Assembly (NCBI RefSeq): GCF_000499845.2
Contig: NC_023750.2
Location: 35,158,554-35,222,553 of the forward strand
Length of the DNA stretch: 64,000 nt
Origin: Phaseolus vulgaris
Taxonomy: Eukaryota > Streptophyta > Magnoliopsida > Fabales > Fabaceae
Direction of reading: 5' to 3'
The notes under the pieces were generated by a model, which saw nothing but the letters and a program-made list of their open reading frames with translations, searched no databases and was not told the origin of the DNA. Both the position numbers and the translations under genes were made by a program. Below, piece by piece: positions 47,241-59,109 of the stretch; positions within the stretch are counted from its first letter, which is position 1; each line of letters opens with the position of its first letter.

Positions 47241-49803
47241 TTAATTCTGATTTGGAACAACCTTCCCAATTTGAGTTATGATATTGTTTTTCTCAATCAC
47301 CATCAATTCTTTATTCATATCCTTTTGCCATTTGGGGTGTTGAATGACATCGACAAGTCTCACGGGTTTTGATTCTGCAAGAAAAGCAAAGTGAACCAAA
47401 TCTCCATTGTCATCAACTTCATAATCAAGATTTACTTCGCAATCTTGAAGATGTACAGGTTGTCGCTGCTGCCTTCTTGGTCGCTCCATCATAGTTGCAA
47501 TTGGAGTTGCAACTTCAGGTTGAATTACAACTTTAGGTTGAACTGCAGCTTCAGGTTGAATTGCAGGTGCTTCAAGAGTGACTTCATCTTCCATATCATC
47601 GTTCAAAACATAAATATATCGTTTTTTCGAATCTATTTCAACTGCTGCATTCCATTGTCATTCCTCATCTTCGGCAAATGTAACATCACGACTAATAATC
47701 ACCTTCTTTGTCATTGGATTATACAGTTTGTATCCTCCATTTTTATAACCAATGAAAATGGTCTTCATTGCCTTATCATCCAACTTCGATCTTGCTGTCT
47801 TAGGGACATGGGCATAAGTAATGGACCCAAATACTTTCAAGTGTTGCACATTGGGTTTGATTCCGCTCCATGCCTTAATCGGAGTTGTGTTAGGAACACT
47901 CCGAGTGGGTGATCTGTTTATCAAATATACCGCACATGTTACGGCCTCAGCCCAAAAATAATTTGGCATACCTTTCGCTTTAAGCATGCTCCTCATCATG
48001 TCCATGATTGTTCTATTCTTTCTCTCAGCAACTCCGTTGTGTTGAGGTGTGTAGGGGCAAGTAATGTTATGTTGCAACCCTTCACAGTGCCTCTTGAATT
48101 CATTAGACTTGTACTCACTTCCTCCATCACTACGCACCATCTTAATTTGTCTGCCACTCTCTCTTTCAACAAATGCTTTAAATATTTTAAAGCAGTGGAA
48201 TACCTCATCCTTGCTCTTCAATACATAAATCCAGGTTTTTCTTGAAAAATCATCAGTAAAGGTTAAAAAATACTTATTACCTCCAACTGATGATAGTTCA
48301 TCGGGCCACAAACATTTGTATGAACAAGCTCCAAAGGAAATTTTGCACGCGAAGACTCCTTAACAAATGGTATCCTGTGATTCTTCCCAAAAGTGCAAGC
48401 CTCACACAATTGATCAGGGTGATGAATATGGGGTAAACCATTCCCTAACTAAATTTCTTTTGGAAAGATTTTCCAAACTCTGAAAATATAAGTGCCCAAA
48501 GCGTAAATGCCATAACCACGATTCATTATTCACTATTGCATTCAAGCACTTAAAATCACCCATATGAATATCTACTGGAAACATGCGATTTTTTGATAAA
48601 AAGGATTTAAGAATCAAACTACCTTTTTTTATCAAAAATTGATAATTTATTTTCAACTATGTGCATCACATAACCCTTCTCGGCCAGCTGCCCCATACTC
48701 AACAAATTACTTTTCATATCAGGTACATAGAAAACATCATAGATGTACCTATGATCACCATAATGTGATAAGAATTCGCCCTTTTCTAGTTACCGGAACG
48801 AACCTACCATCACCGAATTTCACTTTTGTGCGAAATGAGTCATCCAAATCTGCAAACAACTCCTTCTTACCACACATGTGATTTGTGCAACCTGTATCCA
48901 AATACCAAGTCTGATTGTTTGGAGTTTCATTTGATGTGGCTGCCATTAGTACTGCATGATCCTCTTCGTCTTGTTCGTGATTACTTTCTTCTTGAGCTCA
49001 ATTGACAACATGTTTATCACCTTTTGATCTGCACTCATTTGCATAATGGCCACGTTTATGGCAATTATAACACTCAACATTTGATTTATTATAAATGCCT
49101 CCTTGTCCTCCGCGCCAAGCGCCTCCATGATTTTGGCCACCACGACCTTTGCTGAAATAGCTACCATGTTCATGATAGGAGCTACCAATTGGTTTTTCAA
49201 TCTTATTGTCATTCATCCGCTGCTCATGAGCTCGTAGAGAACCAGACAATAACCTTACTATCATTTTTGAAATGTCATTGGCCTCTTCAATTGCAGCAAC
49301 AACATGTTCAAATCTGGGAGTTAAAGATCTCAAAATCTTCTCCACCTTTGCCTGCTCTGAATGTGTTTCACCATTGCTCTTCATCTGATTTGTCAAGGCA
49401 AGAACTTTGTTTATATAGACATCAATAGTCTTTGTGGTTTCCATCTCTAGCAATTCATATTGGCTCTTAGGGTTTGAAGACGCACCATTTTGATCTTATC
49501 ATCACCTTTATAATTGGTTGACAAAATTGTCCAAGCCTCACTGGCAGTTGTTACTCCTTCTATATGCTCAAACGTCTCATCATTCATCCCTTGATGAATG
49601 AGATACAAAGTCTTATTGTCCTTCTTCTTCTGATCACGATGCGCTACTCGTTGCGCCTCAGTTGCATTAGCAGCTAATGCAGACACTCCACTCTCAACGA
49701 CATCCCATAACTCATGATAATCAAACAAAACTCTCATTTGCACACACCACTGATTGTAATTTTTTCCACCAAGCATAGGGACTAATAATTGGGTAGAGTT
49801 CAT
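47241..49803 (-). pseudogene. Copia gag-protease-integrase polyprotein, broken
   Basis: Order along the minus strand: gag from MNSTQLLVPMLGGKNYNQWC, a CCHC knuckle CYNCHKRGHYANEC, protease WYLDTGCTNHM, pre-integrase WLWHLRFGHLYFQSLENL, and the integrase core with TFTDDFSRKTWIYVL, VRSDGGSEYKSNEF and YTPQHNGVAERKNRT. A hinge region follows, ending WQKDMNKELMVIEKNN, the first residues of the RT domain. A one-base deletion in gag near 49466 shifts frame between LQTLRA and YELLEMETT. Stops occur after DKHVVN, in the post-protease region (48660-48760), near 48440, and after AEDEE. RT and RNase H are deleted. Confidence 0.92.
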
Positions 49804-49830
49804 GATAACAAACTAGCTCTTGATACCAAT

Positions 49831-50087
49831 TGTAAGAACTAATTAAAGGAAATAAGAGAAGACAAAAGGTTGTAGCAAATAATTGAACGTAATTGCACAA
49901 AATTGCAAAACTGATCTTATTCATTTTGATTTACTCAATCATATATATAATAAAATTACAATTACTGGAAGCTATAAAATAAGAATACTAACCGGCCTGT
50001 AAACTAACTATTAATGCAATATAACGGTAAAATAGTTTAAGGGTAATAAAATCAAAATTAATAATAATAAAATCTAAATAACCAACA
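49831..50087 (-). repeat. 5' LTR of copia element
   Basis: 257 bp, partner of 46979-47233, adjoining the tRNA-Met-type primer-binding site at its lower-coordinate edge. Confidence 0.93.
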
Positions 50088-50593
50088 ATTGAGGTGTTCA
50101 TATGCATAAGTTGAGGTACATACACAATCTGTTTGAGGATATATCCTGAACTACAATTGACAGATGATCAAAATATAAGAAAATAAAAATTGCAATTCAA
50201 AATTACTTGATTTGATGCGTAATTACGAACTCCAATCTAAAATCTTTGTATGGGAATCATACTAAGATAGGCTGGAGGACAGGATATCAAGAGCAAGGAA
50301 TGAATAAAATGCACCGGCCTTTCTAATTGCCAGAAAATGAATATATGTTCCAGCTATATACAAAAGGGAAAAAGTATACATCAATGTTTGTACAACTCTT
50401 TAAGTGAATTTTGAAAGAATTTTGAATTACTTTCTGTGGTGTGTATCCTTCGCATTGAGAGGAATACAGATTTTATTGAAAACCTTTACTTACAATACAA
50501 GCCTTTAAATTCTATGATCTGCTGCTCCTCCTGTTCGACCTTTGAGGTTGAAACTTAGAGAAGGGGCAAACGTTCCCCAACCAAAACAAACAA

Positions 50594-52350
50594 TTAACCA
50601 CTACCATCATAGTAATGAAGAAAATTATTTGACTGAGACTGCAAACTAGATATACTTCCTTGACCCCAGCCTTGCTGCACACGCTTAAGAGTTTTCAGTG
50701 CAATTCCCCTGCAACCATCCCTGTCAAATAATATAACAGATCATTAGTAAAGATGGAAGAATATGCAGCATAGGTAAATTATGGATACCACTCATGAAAA
50801 GGGCATAGCCATTGTAGAACTTGTGACAATCAAAGTTTCAATGATAAAATAGTAAGATCCAGGTTTGCATTTAGTTTGATAGAACTACAATATTTAAGAT
50901 GACAAGTTGGTGATAATTTTAAATGTCACATGATAAAGCAACTCTTTCAAAGATGAAAAAAATATAAAACGTCTTTATGTTTGTGAGTTCAACGAATTGG
51001 AGTTGGAAACTATCTAACTAACAAGGTTTAGAAATGAGAACCCTCAAAATCCAGCACGTTATGTTGTCGAACACATCCAAAAACAATTTTCACTCCCACT
51101 ATCAAATTAAGGGATCAAATTAAGAACCTTGTTTTCCAAATATGAACAGAATAAAAAAATATGGAATAATTGATTATCTTCATCACCCATATGGTTATAC
51201 CTGTTAACTATGTCCTTCCAGTCACTTCCTCCACCATTATGTAGATTTCCAGGAATGACTGTTTCTGTTTTGATAATGCCTATCGACAGATCTATCTTCT
51301 AATGTCAATTCCATCATCCTCTTTGCTAGTTCATCCGCTTTCTGTTTGTGTCCTCTTTTATTTAAGCCATCAATCACTGGCATGAATGATGCATGGTCGA
51401 AGCCATATCTATTATCAATCAATTTATGAAGAAGGCTACTAGCATCTGCTAACCTTTCATCCTGGCAAAGTCTTTCAATCAAATCTTTACACATGAAATT
51501 CTTCAATAAGATACACCAATCTAACGAAGCTTCAAATAGCTCCTTTGCTTCAGAGAGTTATCCTCCGACAAGTAATTCATTGAACAACAAACTGTACAAG
51601 GCTTCTTTGTGGCCACATATACTCAAAGCTACCTCAAATATCTCAAATATTTCACAAGCTACTATAAAATCGCTAGACTTGCAGAGGACTTTAATCAATA
51701 TTTTGAAGGAAGATATATTAGGAGATATGCCCTTATCCAACAATTCATGTAAAAGAGTAATGGCATCATTTGCTTTTCCTCCTTTGCAGAGGCAACTGAA
51801 TATATCTGGACATATCCCTTATTCTCTCCTCATCCATCAATCAATATATTTAAAATATTTGCTTCTTACTTCCTAAACCTAGGATCAATGCATTATAAGT
51901 TTGAAGAGTCTTGCTACAACCATTTCTCTCCATATCCTTCAAGACACGGAAGGCCGATCATATCTTCCTTTGTTTTCAGAAACTCCATATGAATGTATCG
52001 TAAGTTACAGAATCAGGGAGCAAGTTTTTTGCCAACATCTCAAAAAACTTTTATTTGGCTTCTTCTAGCCTCCCAGCTTTGCAAAGTCCATTAATTAAAG
52101 TTGCGTATGTGATTCCATCAGGCAAGCAGTTTAATACATTACTGATTGAATTAATGAGTGGCAAATGTGTTCCCTTTATCAAGGGATGTTGGTTGATTAG
52201 TCCACATCTCACTTGCAATTTCCGTTGCCTTGTCCAATTCTCCATTTCTACAGAGGCCATTGACCACAATATTGCAAGTTACAATATCCAGAATACATTA
52301 TTACCATTTCACAGTACTCCATATTCTGTAATTCAGAGATTCTCCTGACT
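50594..52350 (-). pseudogene. PPR pseudogene resembling At2g17140
   Basis: Remnants of a P-class PPR gene on the minus strand. Recognisable motifs are NIVVNGLCRNGELDKATEIA (near 52300-52200, shifted frame), ITYATLINGLCKAGRLEEAK, ISPNISSFKILIKVLCKSSD, KEALYSLLFNELLVGG (then a stop), and FMPVIDGLNKRGHKQKADEL. A final small exon (50720-50594) reads RDGCRGIALKTLKRVQQGWG and on to a stop; it joins 51201 through a GT..AG intron. That two-exon C-terminus is a peculiarity I associate with Arabidopsis At2g17140. Several frameshifts and stops interrupt it, and the 5' half, where the first PPR motifs should be, is missing, so it is not functional. Confidence 0.85.
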
Positions 52351-53525
52351 ACACAATCTGGAATTGAAAAAGCACATAACCTATAACTCTTTGAAGAAAG
52401 GTATTTTTGAAATTAAGAAAATCATGGGGATGTCAGAAAAAAACTGAGGTTTCTATGAGGTACAAGAAGAAATTCCCTTACAAATATGATTGGACAGCAC
52501 GCATAACAGTTCATTTGGTTGATGAATCTATGTTACAACATACAACTGAAATGACATCATGGTCAAACATAGGAATGAATGACATAATAAACTGTTAACG
52601 AAACCATCCCAAAAAGTAAGAACTACAAGCCTTCATTGATGTTGTTTCTTTAAGTGGTGTGTGTGTATACATTTATGTTGACATGTCATTCACAAACACC
52701 AAACCCAAAATATAATTGTTTGTCCATGCCACGTCCTTCTATGAAGGAGAACCAAAAACATGGTAGTAGTCGTCAGACGTTTCAGCATATCGGTGACATG
52801 ATGCTAAAGAGGTCCCACTTCAATGTTGTACAAATAAAATTATGGTCATAATATGACGACCACTACTCCAATTACATAAGATTATGTCCTGCAAACAACG
52901 CAATGTTAGTTATCTCTATTGAGAACGATGTTTTATAATAATCGTTTCATACCAAATTGGTTTGAACAAATTTAAATAAAAAATACCAAAAAATATTTGC
53001 TTGTGGAGGACATTGGTGTCCAGTGATGCCAGCAATGACAGAAACCCACCGGGATTCTAAACTCGAAAGCTGCATAGGCCAACATTTCAATAAGTTAGAA
53101 AATCCCTTTGTGCTGGCTTTTACAGATGTCAAATGTAATGTAATACCAAAACTTTATTACTATGAAATGTGTTTTGGGTTACCCCATATGGAACATGACA
53201 CCCATTTGTTACACGGTGAAGCTTGTAAAGTACACCGTCTAACCAAAATTTAAATAAGTTCAGTCACCCCTACAGTAAGAAATGTATTTTGTATTTTAGA
53301 CGAACCCTTGATGTTGCATTAGTAGTTGGGGCAGTTTGGTTATGATGTTGACTTCACTTTGAATGTGAACCCCTGGAAGTGGATCAAGGTTGTTGTCATT
53401 CGTCATGCACTACAAGGAACGCAAATAATCAGTCAACATGACAATTGAATATGACAACAAATACACAGTATGACTTATTGATTTCTGAGTTGTAGATTTA
53501 TCTTCTCACACGTGGAGTGCAATCT
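52351..53525. other. Intergenic, no gene recognised
   Basis: Several short plus-strand frames (52407-52598, 52654-52851, 53023-53253) are open but unlike known proteins. The part next to 53525 is the 3' flank of the FRS gene. Confidence 0.45.
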
Positions 53526-55664
53526 TCATGAGCGGGGTTGTCCCTTTCTTTGAACTGCAACTAGGCTACGAATTTCTGGGTAGACAGTGAGATTGGACGC
53601 ATCATTGGACTGGGGTGTGCTGTCTAAAGCATTTATATCTAACTGCCCACCATTGATGTGCTGTGTTGTTGTGGGGCCAGGGAGGGCATGAAGAGTGGAA
53701 AAGGTATGCAGATGCTGAAACAATAATTCAGTTGTCTCAGGTTTTTCACATGCCACCTGTGCAATTTCAGAAAATTTCTTGCACAGTGCATCATAACGTT
53801 TAATATGAGGTTCTTTATCTGTTATGTTATAAGATGCTTTGATGTAAGTATGTTTTCTCCGGACGTTTTTGCTCCACCTAATCAACACATACTTTGCAGG
53901 AACCTGTTTCTGTCTCTCTTGTGCCAGCACAACCAAACAATGTCTGCACAAAATCCCCTTAAACTCAAACAACAAACAATTACAGTTCACATTGTGGTTG
54001 TCACGATCATAACATACAATGTACAATCTATCACGGCTATGCCCATTGTGTATGAACTCCTCCATGACATCGTATCTGCAAACATCTCCATTGACCACGA
54101 CATTCTGCACCACACAATTCATTTTACCCCTGAATTCTGTTTGAACTTCACCAAATTTTGCATGGGTATACTCTGTCTGGAATTGTCTTTCTATGAGGGA
54201 CTGAGATCCGCATGGAATGACTGTGTTTAAGGATGCAAAGTCAGCCTCATACTCCTTCTCAGCCTTGTGTTGCAATGCATTGTCATACTGAAGTAGAAAT
54301 TGCTGCAGGGTAGTGGTTGAATTGATGTACCCGTCAAAAAAAGCATTCATGCTCTTACTTCTTTGGGTTGTTGACATTCCAGCCCAAAAATTATTTTTCA
54401 AATAACAAGGTACCCATCTATGACGTTCATCATAAAGGGTTCCCAACCATTCATCGTTCATCAATCCAAATGTGTTTATAAATTTTCCCCATTCACATTC
54501 AAATTCATCAACAATCATCGTCTCATAAACCACAACCTTCATTGCATGTTTGATCTCCTTGTATTCACCATAGCCTTGCAATTTTTCAGGGATCTTTTTC
54601 ATGATGTGCCATAGACACCACCTATGATGTGTTTGAGGGAAGACAACTGAAATGGCGTTTTTAATTGCTTTACATTGGTCTGTCACAATGCCTTGTGGGG
54701 CCTTGTACGACATACATCGAAGCCAACACTCAAACAACCATACAAATGTGTTGGTGTCTTCTGAAGACAAGAGTGCACAACCTAACAAAATATATTGTCC
54801 ATGATGGTTTACACCAAGAAACGGTGTGAAAGGCATGTCATATTTGTTGATTAGGTATGTGGTATCAAATGATACAATGTCCCCAAAATCATAACATGCT
54901 GCCCGACTTCTTGCATCTGCCCAGAAAAAATTTCTTATGCGGTTTTCATCATCTATGTCAATGTCGAAGAAAAAATCCTTATTCAATTCTCGCATGCGTA
55001 AAAAATGGCTCAATAGTGCTTTACCATCACCATCCTTACCCAAGGCATGTCGTTGTTTACCAACATACTTTCGAACATCTCCTTCAACAAATCCTTGGCT
55101 ATCATAACCTCCTGCAACGCTAGCCAATGATTGAAAACTTTTGTTGATCCTCACTCCTACATCGTCATTCTTCTCAAGATTCCTTTTCAATTTTAGTTTC
55201 CTATTACCACAAAATAACCTTGACTTTGTCGGGCTGAGATCATGAGAGTGTTCGTCAATGACAGACATTATATACCATTTGCCCTCCTTTCTTCCAACAG
55301 TAATACGAGCCTGACATTCATTGGCTTGGGTGGGAAGGGTCTTGATTTCTGTAGGGATAGGGGAGACATATTTTCCTTCTCTTGAACATACCAACATGAA
55401 GTACCTAATTTCATTGTCCACCCCTTTCTTTGAACTTCTAATCCTAATGCCAAATCCCTTTGTAATTGCATATTGTCTGTAGTAAGTCTTCACAGCTTTT
55501 GCACTGTCAAAACACATTCCAACCGTAGGAGCACTGCCAAAACACATTCCAACGGTAGGAACAGAGGGTTCAACATTGTCCAAAACTGTGTCATGACCAA
55601 CAGCTGACACCTCACCTTCAACGATTGGAATGTCATCGAGGGATAAGTTATTGTTCTCGCTCAT
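53526..55664 (-). CDS. FAR1-related sequence (FRS) protein, MULE transposase-derived
   Basis: An intact 712-aa frame from ATG 55664 (MSENNNLSLDDIP), preceded directly by CAG, a possible acceptor of a 5'UTR intron. The FAR1 DNA-binding domain is near residues 60-150 (YYRQYAITKGFGIRIRSSKK to EHSHDLSP). The MULE transposase core is at about 235-430 with FDTTYLINKYDMPFTPFLG (Asp), GIVTDQCKAI (Asp), HHRWCLWHIMKKIPEKL and a Glu-rich segment. The SWIM zinc finger CNCLLFEFKGILCRH is at about 585-605. FRS proteins are transcription factors domesticated from Mutator transposases, as in FHY3/FAR1 of phytochrome A signalling. Oddity: a 30-bp in-frame tandem repeat near 55505-55565 doubles PTVGMCF(G/D)SA just before the FAR1 domain. 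A young transposon copy is possible, but no TIRs were found. Confidence 0.93.
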   Translation of the reverse strand: MSENNNLSLDDIPIVEGEVSAVGHDTVLDNVEPSVPTVGMCFGSAPTVGMCFDSAKAVKTYYRQYAITKGFGIRIRSSKKGVDNEIRYFMLVCSREGKYVSPIPTEIKTLPTQANECQARITVGRKEGKWYIMSVIDEHSHDLSPTKSRLFCGNRKLKLKRNLEKNDDVGVRINKSFQSLASVAGGYDSQGFVEGDVRKYVGKQRHALGKDGDGKALLSHFLRMRELNKDFFFDIDIDDENRIRNFFWADARSRAACYDFGDIVSFDTTYLINKYDMPFTPFLGVNHHGQYILLGCALLSSEDTNTFVWLFECWLRCMSYKAPQGIVTDQCKAIKNAISVVFPQTHHRWCLWHIMKKIPEKLQGYGEYKEIKHAMKVVVYETMIVDEFECEWGKFINTFGLMNDEWLGTLYDERHRWVPCYLKNNFWAGMSTTQRSKSMNAFFDGYINSTTTLQQFLLQYDNALQHKAEKEYEADFASLNTVIPCGSQSLIERQFQTEYTHAKFGEVQTEFRGKMNCVVQNVVVNGDVCRYDVMEEFIHNGHSRDRLYIVCYDRDNHNVNCNCLLFEFKGILCRHCLVVLAQERQKQVPAKYVLIRWSKNVRRKHTYIKASYNITDKEPHIKRYDALCKKFSEIAQVACEKPETTELLFQHLHTFSTLHALPGPTTTQHINGGQLDINALDSTPQSNDASNLTVYPEIRSLVAVQRKGQPRS

Positions 55665-58600
55665 TGTCTGCACACGACAAAGTTACTTTCAATTACATGC
55701 GTCCAACCAAAGTTTACAATTACAAACATTAAATTTAAGTTCAATAATGTCAAAAGTAAGTTAATTAATATCGCACCACATAGCCAAATAGGAAGTTCTA
55801 AGCTTGCAATTAGGAGTCATGACTAAACTAGGTTAGGAATGTGGGTAACCCATTTTAATCATTTACATAACAAACCTTGTTAAAACCTATGCACCAACAA
55901 GTTCTGTTCAAAATTACATACATAGGAAGATATGAAGAGAAGAAACAAAGAGCAAATTTCACATTCATACATCAACATGTTCTCAGCTGCTAGCTACTTA
56001 GGATTTCATTGTATTTCATTTATCATTATGAGTAGCTAAGTTACTTATGTTGGGATTGAAGGATAATGTAACACATTTGTACTATTTTGATTTATAAATG
56101 CATGTATATTTCATTCCTATTTGATTTGATTTTGAGCTTAATGCTTGAAACGTGAGGAATCACTATTATTGTCTTTAGAGCTTAAATGATATTGGAAAAT
56201 ACTTTCATTTTCTGAACTAAATCAAATCAACCAAAGACATCAACATCTGGGATGGAGTTTAAGTATTTGGCTTTTACTATTCAATCATTAATGCATAATT
56301 AAACTACTGTAAGGGATTGATTATGGTAATTTGTTTTCTAGATAACCATGATTAAGGGATTAACTTGGTTTGGCCCTAGAGAGCAGTGGATCTGAAATGT
56401 ATTGTATTTATAATCGTTGAGTGCAGATGAGTTACAGAGTCTATTCAATCCCAACATCTTATCAGATTTGAAACCTTCTCCTTTCGCATCAATTTTCAGT
56501 TATAAACTTATTTTGTTCTACACCATCAATATTTACAATATCTGAAATGAATGTTATCATAATTATAATAAAAAGTACAGCTACTATGTTTACACCTAGT
56601 CCTTAAGGATACAAAAACCCTTTATCATTTCTACTACAATTAACTCGGTCCACTTGTTGAGAGAATCAAAATAAATGAAAATCTAGAACCCATCACACAT
56701 TTGTTCCGATTATTTAGTACTATATTTATAAAGCAAGTAAACACATAAAATAATAGATGCAGTTACAACTAATAGAGCAATTACAATTGATAGAGCAATT
56801 ACAACTGATAGAGCAATTACAACTGATACAGTTTGATAAAGTAAACCAATGCAATTATAACTGAAATATTTATATGAAATCAAACATGTAATAAGTACAA
56901 GAACATTGACTATGTTTGACCATCAATTTTTTGTATTTTAAGGACAACTTACATATGTTTTACAAGAAATGCATATGATGGCCTCTTTTGATAGATTATT
57001 GTTGGTGTATATCAACTACATATGATTACCATGGTCAATTTTCTACAGGACAAACGATTTAAGACTAAAGCTATAGGAATTTAGTTTGTGACATGGTTCC
57101 ATTTCTACAGCCCTTCCATTTGTTGTGACATGGTATTTGACTTGTGGCTTTGAAACAATATCGTATTGATTGCTAAAATCTCCATGACAATAAGATAGTA
57201 AGCGGAAGAGTGAAAGCAAAGAAAGACGGAGACAAGATCATAAAGGAATGAAAAACAGATTATCATAAATTCTTATTCTCACTTGCCAAAAAGAAGGCAA
57301 GGGGTATCTATATTTATACAACGAAATAAAATAAACATCGTAACAAAAGAAGATAGTTTAAACACACTAGACGTTTAAAAGACATAACATCTACTCATGC
57401 TAGACAATTGAAAAAGGGATCGTCTACTCACACCAGATAGTCTGAGAAAGATATCATCTACTCATGCTAGACGGTCTAGCAGAGATTGTCTCCTCCAAGA
57501 CAGAAGTGCAAAAACTTAGTTTATCATCTGATGCAATATTATGAACAATATGAAATAGTTTCCTTGAAAGTTTCTTCCCTTAATGCTAAGCTGCAAAATT
57601 TTAGATAATGCCAGCTGTTTTTTTGTAATATTGGTGCTCAGGTGACTGGGATACAAAGCAAATACATTTGAAGGCTCTAAATGAAGAGAATGCTACAATG
57701 GGCACAACTAATAACAACTTTAGAAGAAGTGTTGAACCTATCTTGAGCTGCAGATTATACCATTTCACGCTCTGATCCTGGGTTTTGAGCTCTTTTGTAA
57801 ACACATACTGCTGGTTTACATGGTTGAGGATGCTTATTAATCATTTCTTGGATTTCAAATTTGATTCTCTCATGGTGTGTGTATTCATGTATCTTATTCT
57901 GGTCCTATGATAACTCTTTTATTGGGCCATTTTAGAGGGTCAACTATGGGTAGTATCTAGGAGTCAGTAGATTCTCCTATACTGTTCTTGTACAACTTTC
58001 TAATTGTAAACGGGTTCAAGTAACTGATAAAAAAAAGGTCCAATATTGCTTATTATGTATGGTTAAATACATTCTATAAATGGTATACGCAGAAAGGGTA
58101 AAATCAAATGGCTGAGTTACAACTGTAAGGTTTGTGAACATGTACTCCCAGTACGAGTATGAGATACTGAGGTGATAAATTAGGTCAATTGCTACAGAAA
58201 GGGGTAGGAGCTAGTAAGGTTCAGAGTTTTTATTGACGCAAACATCCATATAAGAAGTTGCTGGGTTAGAATTACAATCAATTAAGTAAGGGGTACGTTT
58301 TTCCAAAGGGAAGCATTGTAATTTATTTTGTAATACTGCTGATGTGGGACACAAAACCCGTAATGCAGTTTGTGATAATTGGATCCCTAAAGTGCAGACT
58401 GTGAAACACGGGTGTAAGTGCAGAAAAGGCAAAATTTAACGGAAGCCTTCTTCTCGTGTCGTGAAAGTCCTTTGCTCAAGCCAAAAGGGATCAAGGAAGT
58501 ATGAGCTAGTAAGATGGTTAGACCCCCCCGGGAAGAACCCAGAGAAAGTACCTATACAACAATATCTATTGTCCATACAAAGACTTGAGGTGACTAGCCA

Positions 58601-58918
58601 TACAGAAGAATTATACTTGAAAGGAATGTCAACAAATTACCCCTGCATGAATGAATAAACGGCAAGGACCTTTTTTCTGCAGATTGGAGTAGGACTCTAT
58701 TGTGTAGGATATTTGGGAACATAGATTGAAAGATATTTGGCATGTATGCTCGTGTGAAACTGTCACAGGTGGGTGGTGATAGCAGAACCACTCATGTTTG
58801 AGTATGATCTAGTGAGGTTTAGAGTTTACATTTCTGTACATGTAGTTTTCTGAGCTGTTGGGTCAGGAACACAATGGTTGATATTATACTGGACATATTT
58901 GTAGAGTTTCTTTGGCAG
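55665..58918. other. Long interval with minisatellites, no intact gene
   Basis: The first part is upstream of the minus-strand FRS gene. At 57370-57480 CATCTACTCATGCTAGAC-type units recur, typical of LTR-derived leader DNA. The frame at 58461-58658 is unassigned. Confidence 0.45.
56763..56830. repeat. 18-bp tandem repeat, almost four units
   Basis: Unit TTACAACTGATAGAGCAA with single-base variants, starting at 56763, 56781, 56799 and 56817; the last unit is incomplete. Confidence 0.9.
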
Positions 58919-59109
58919 GTAAACACTTTGAACAACACATCTTAATAAGCAAGCACAAGTGCAAAGGATACATGGAATTTGGCTACTTTGAAAATGGAGA
59001 TCAAGAACTCAGTACAATATCATCAAGGACTATGGAGGAAGAATTCAAATTCTACAAGGGATCATTTTCATATCTTCATCAGTACTTCTCTCAAAAGCAC
59101 ATGAAATAG
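58919..59109 (+). CDS. Possible terminal exon of an unidentified gene
   Basis: After a TTTGGCAG acceptor-like sequence the frame reads GKHFEQHILISKHKCKGYME, FGYFENGDQELSTISSRTME and EEFKFYKGSFSYLHQYFSQK to a TAG. The composition is protein-like (aromatic and charged residues well mixed), unlike the AT-driven frames around it. I do not recognise the family and could not find a convincing upstream exon between 57.5 and 58.9 kb, so it may be a gene fragment. Confidence 0.35.

Larger units (their letters stand above)
46979..50087 (-). mobile_element. Ty1/copia retrotransposon, RT-deleted, with both LTRs
   Basis: LTRs lie at 46979-47233 and 49831-50087, and a 5-bp target duplication ATTGA lies on both sides (46974-46978 and 50088-50092). 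In the minus orientation the 5' LTR is the right one. It ends CTTACA and is followed after two bases by TGGTATCAAGAGC, a primer-binding site for initiator tRNA-Met. A polypurine tract (AAGGGAGGA) precedes the left LTR. The internal part holds gag, protease and integrase, but the frame ends at the very beginning of reverse transcriptase, so RT and RNase H are missing. The element is non-autonomous at 3109 bp. Confidence 0.95.

Noticed and set aside
53526..55664. FRS gene as an active Mutator transposon
   Set aside because: Coding domains fit, but no terminal inverted repeats or 9-bp duplications were found nearby, so a mobile element is not claimed.
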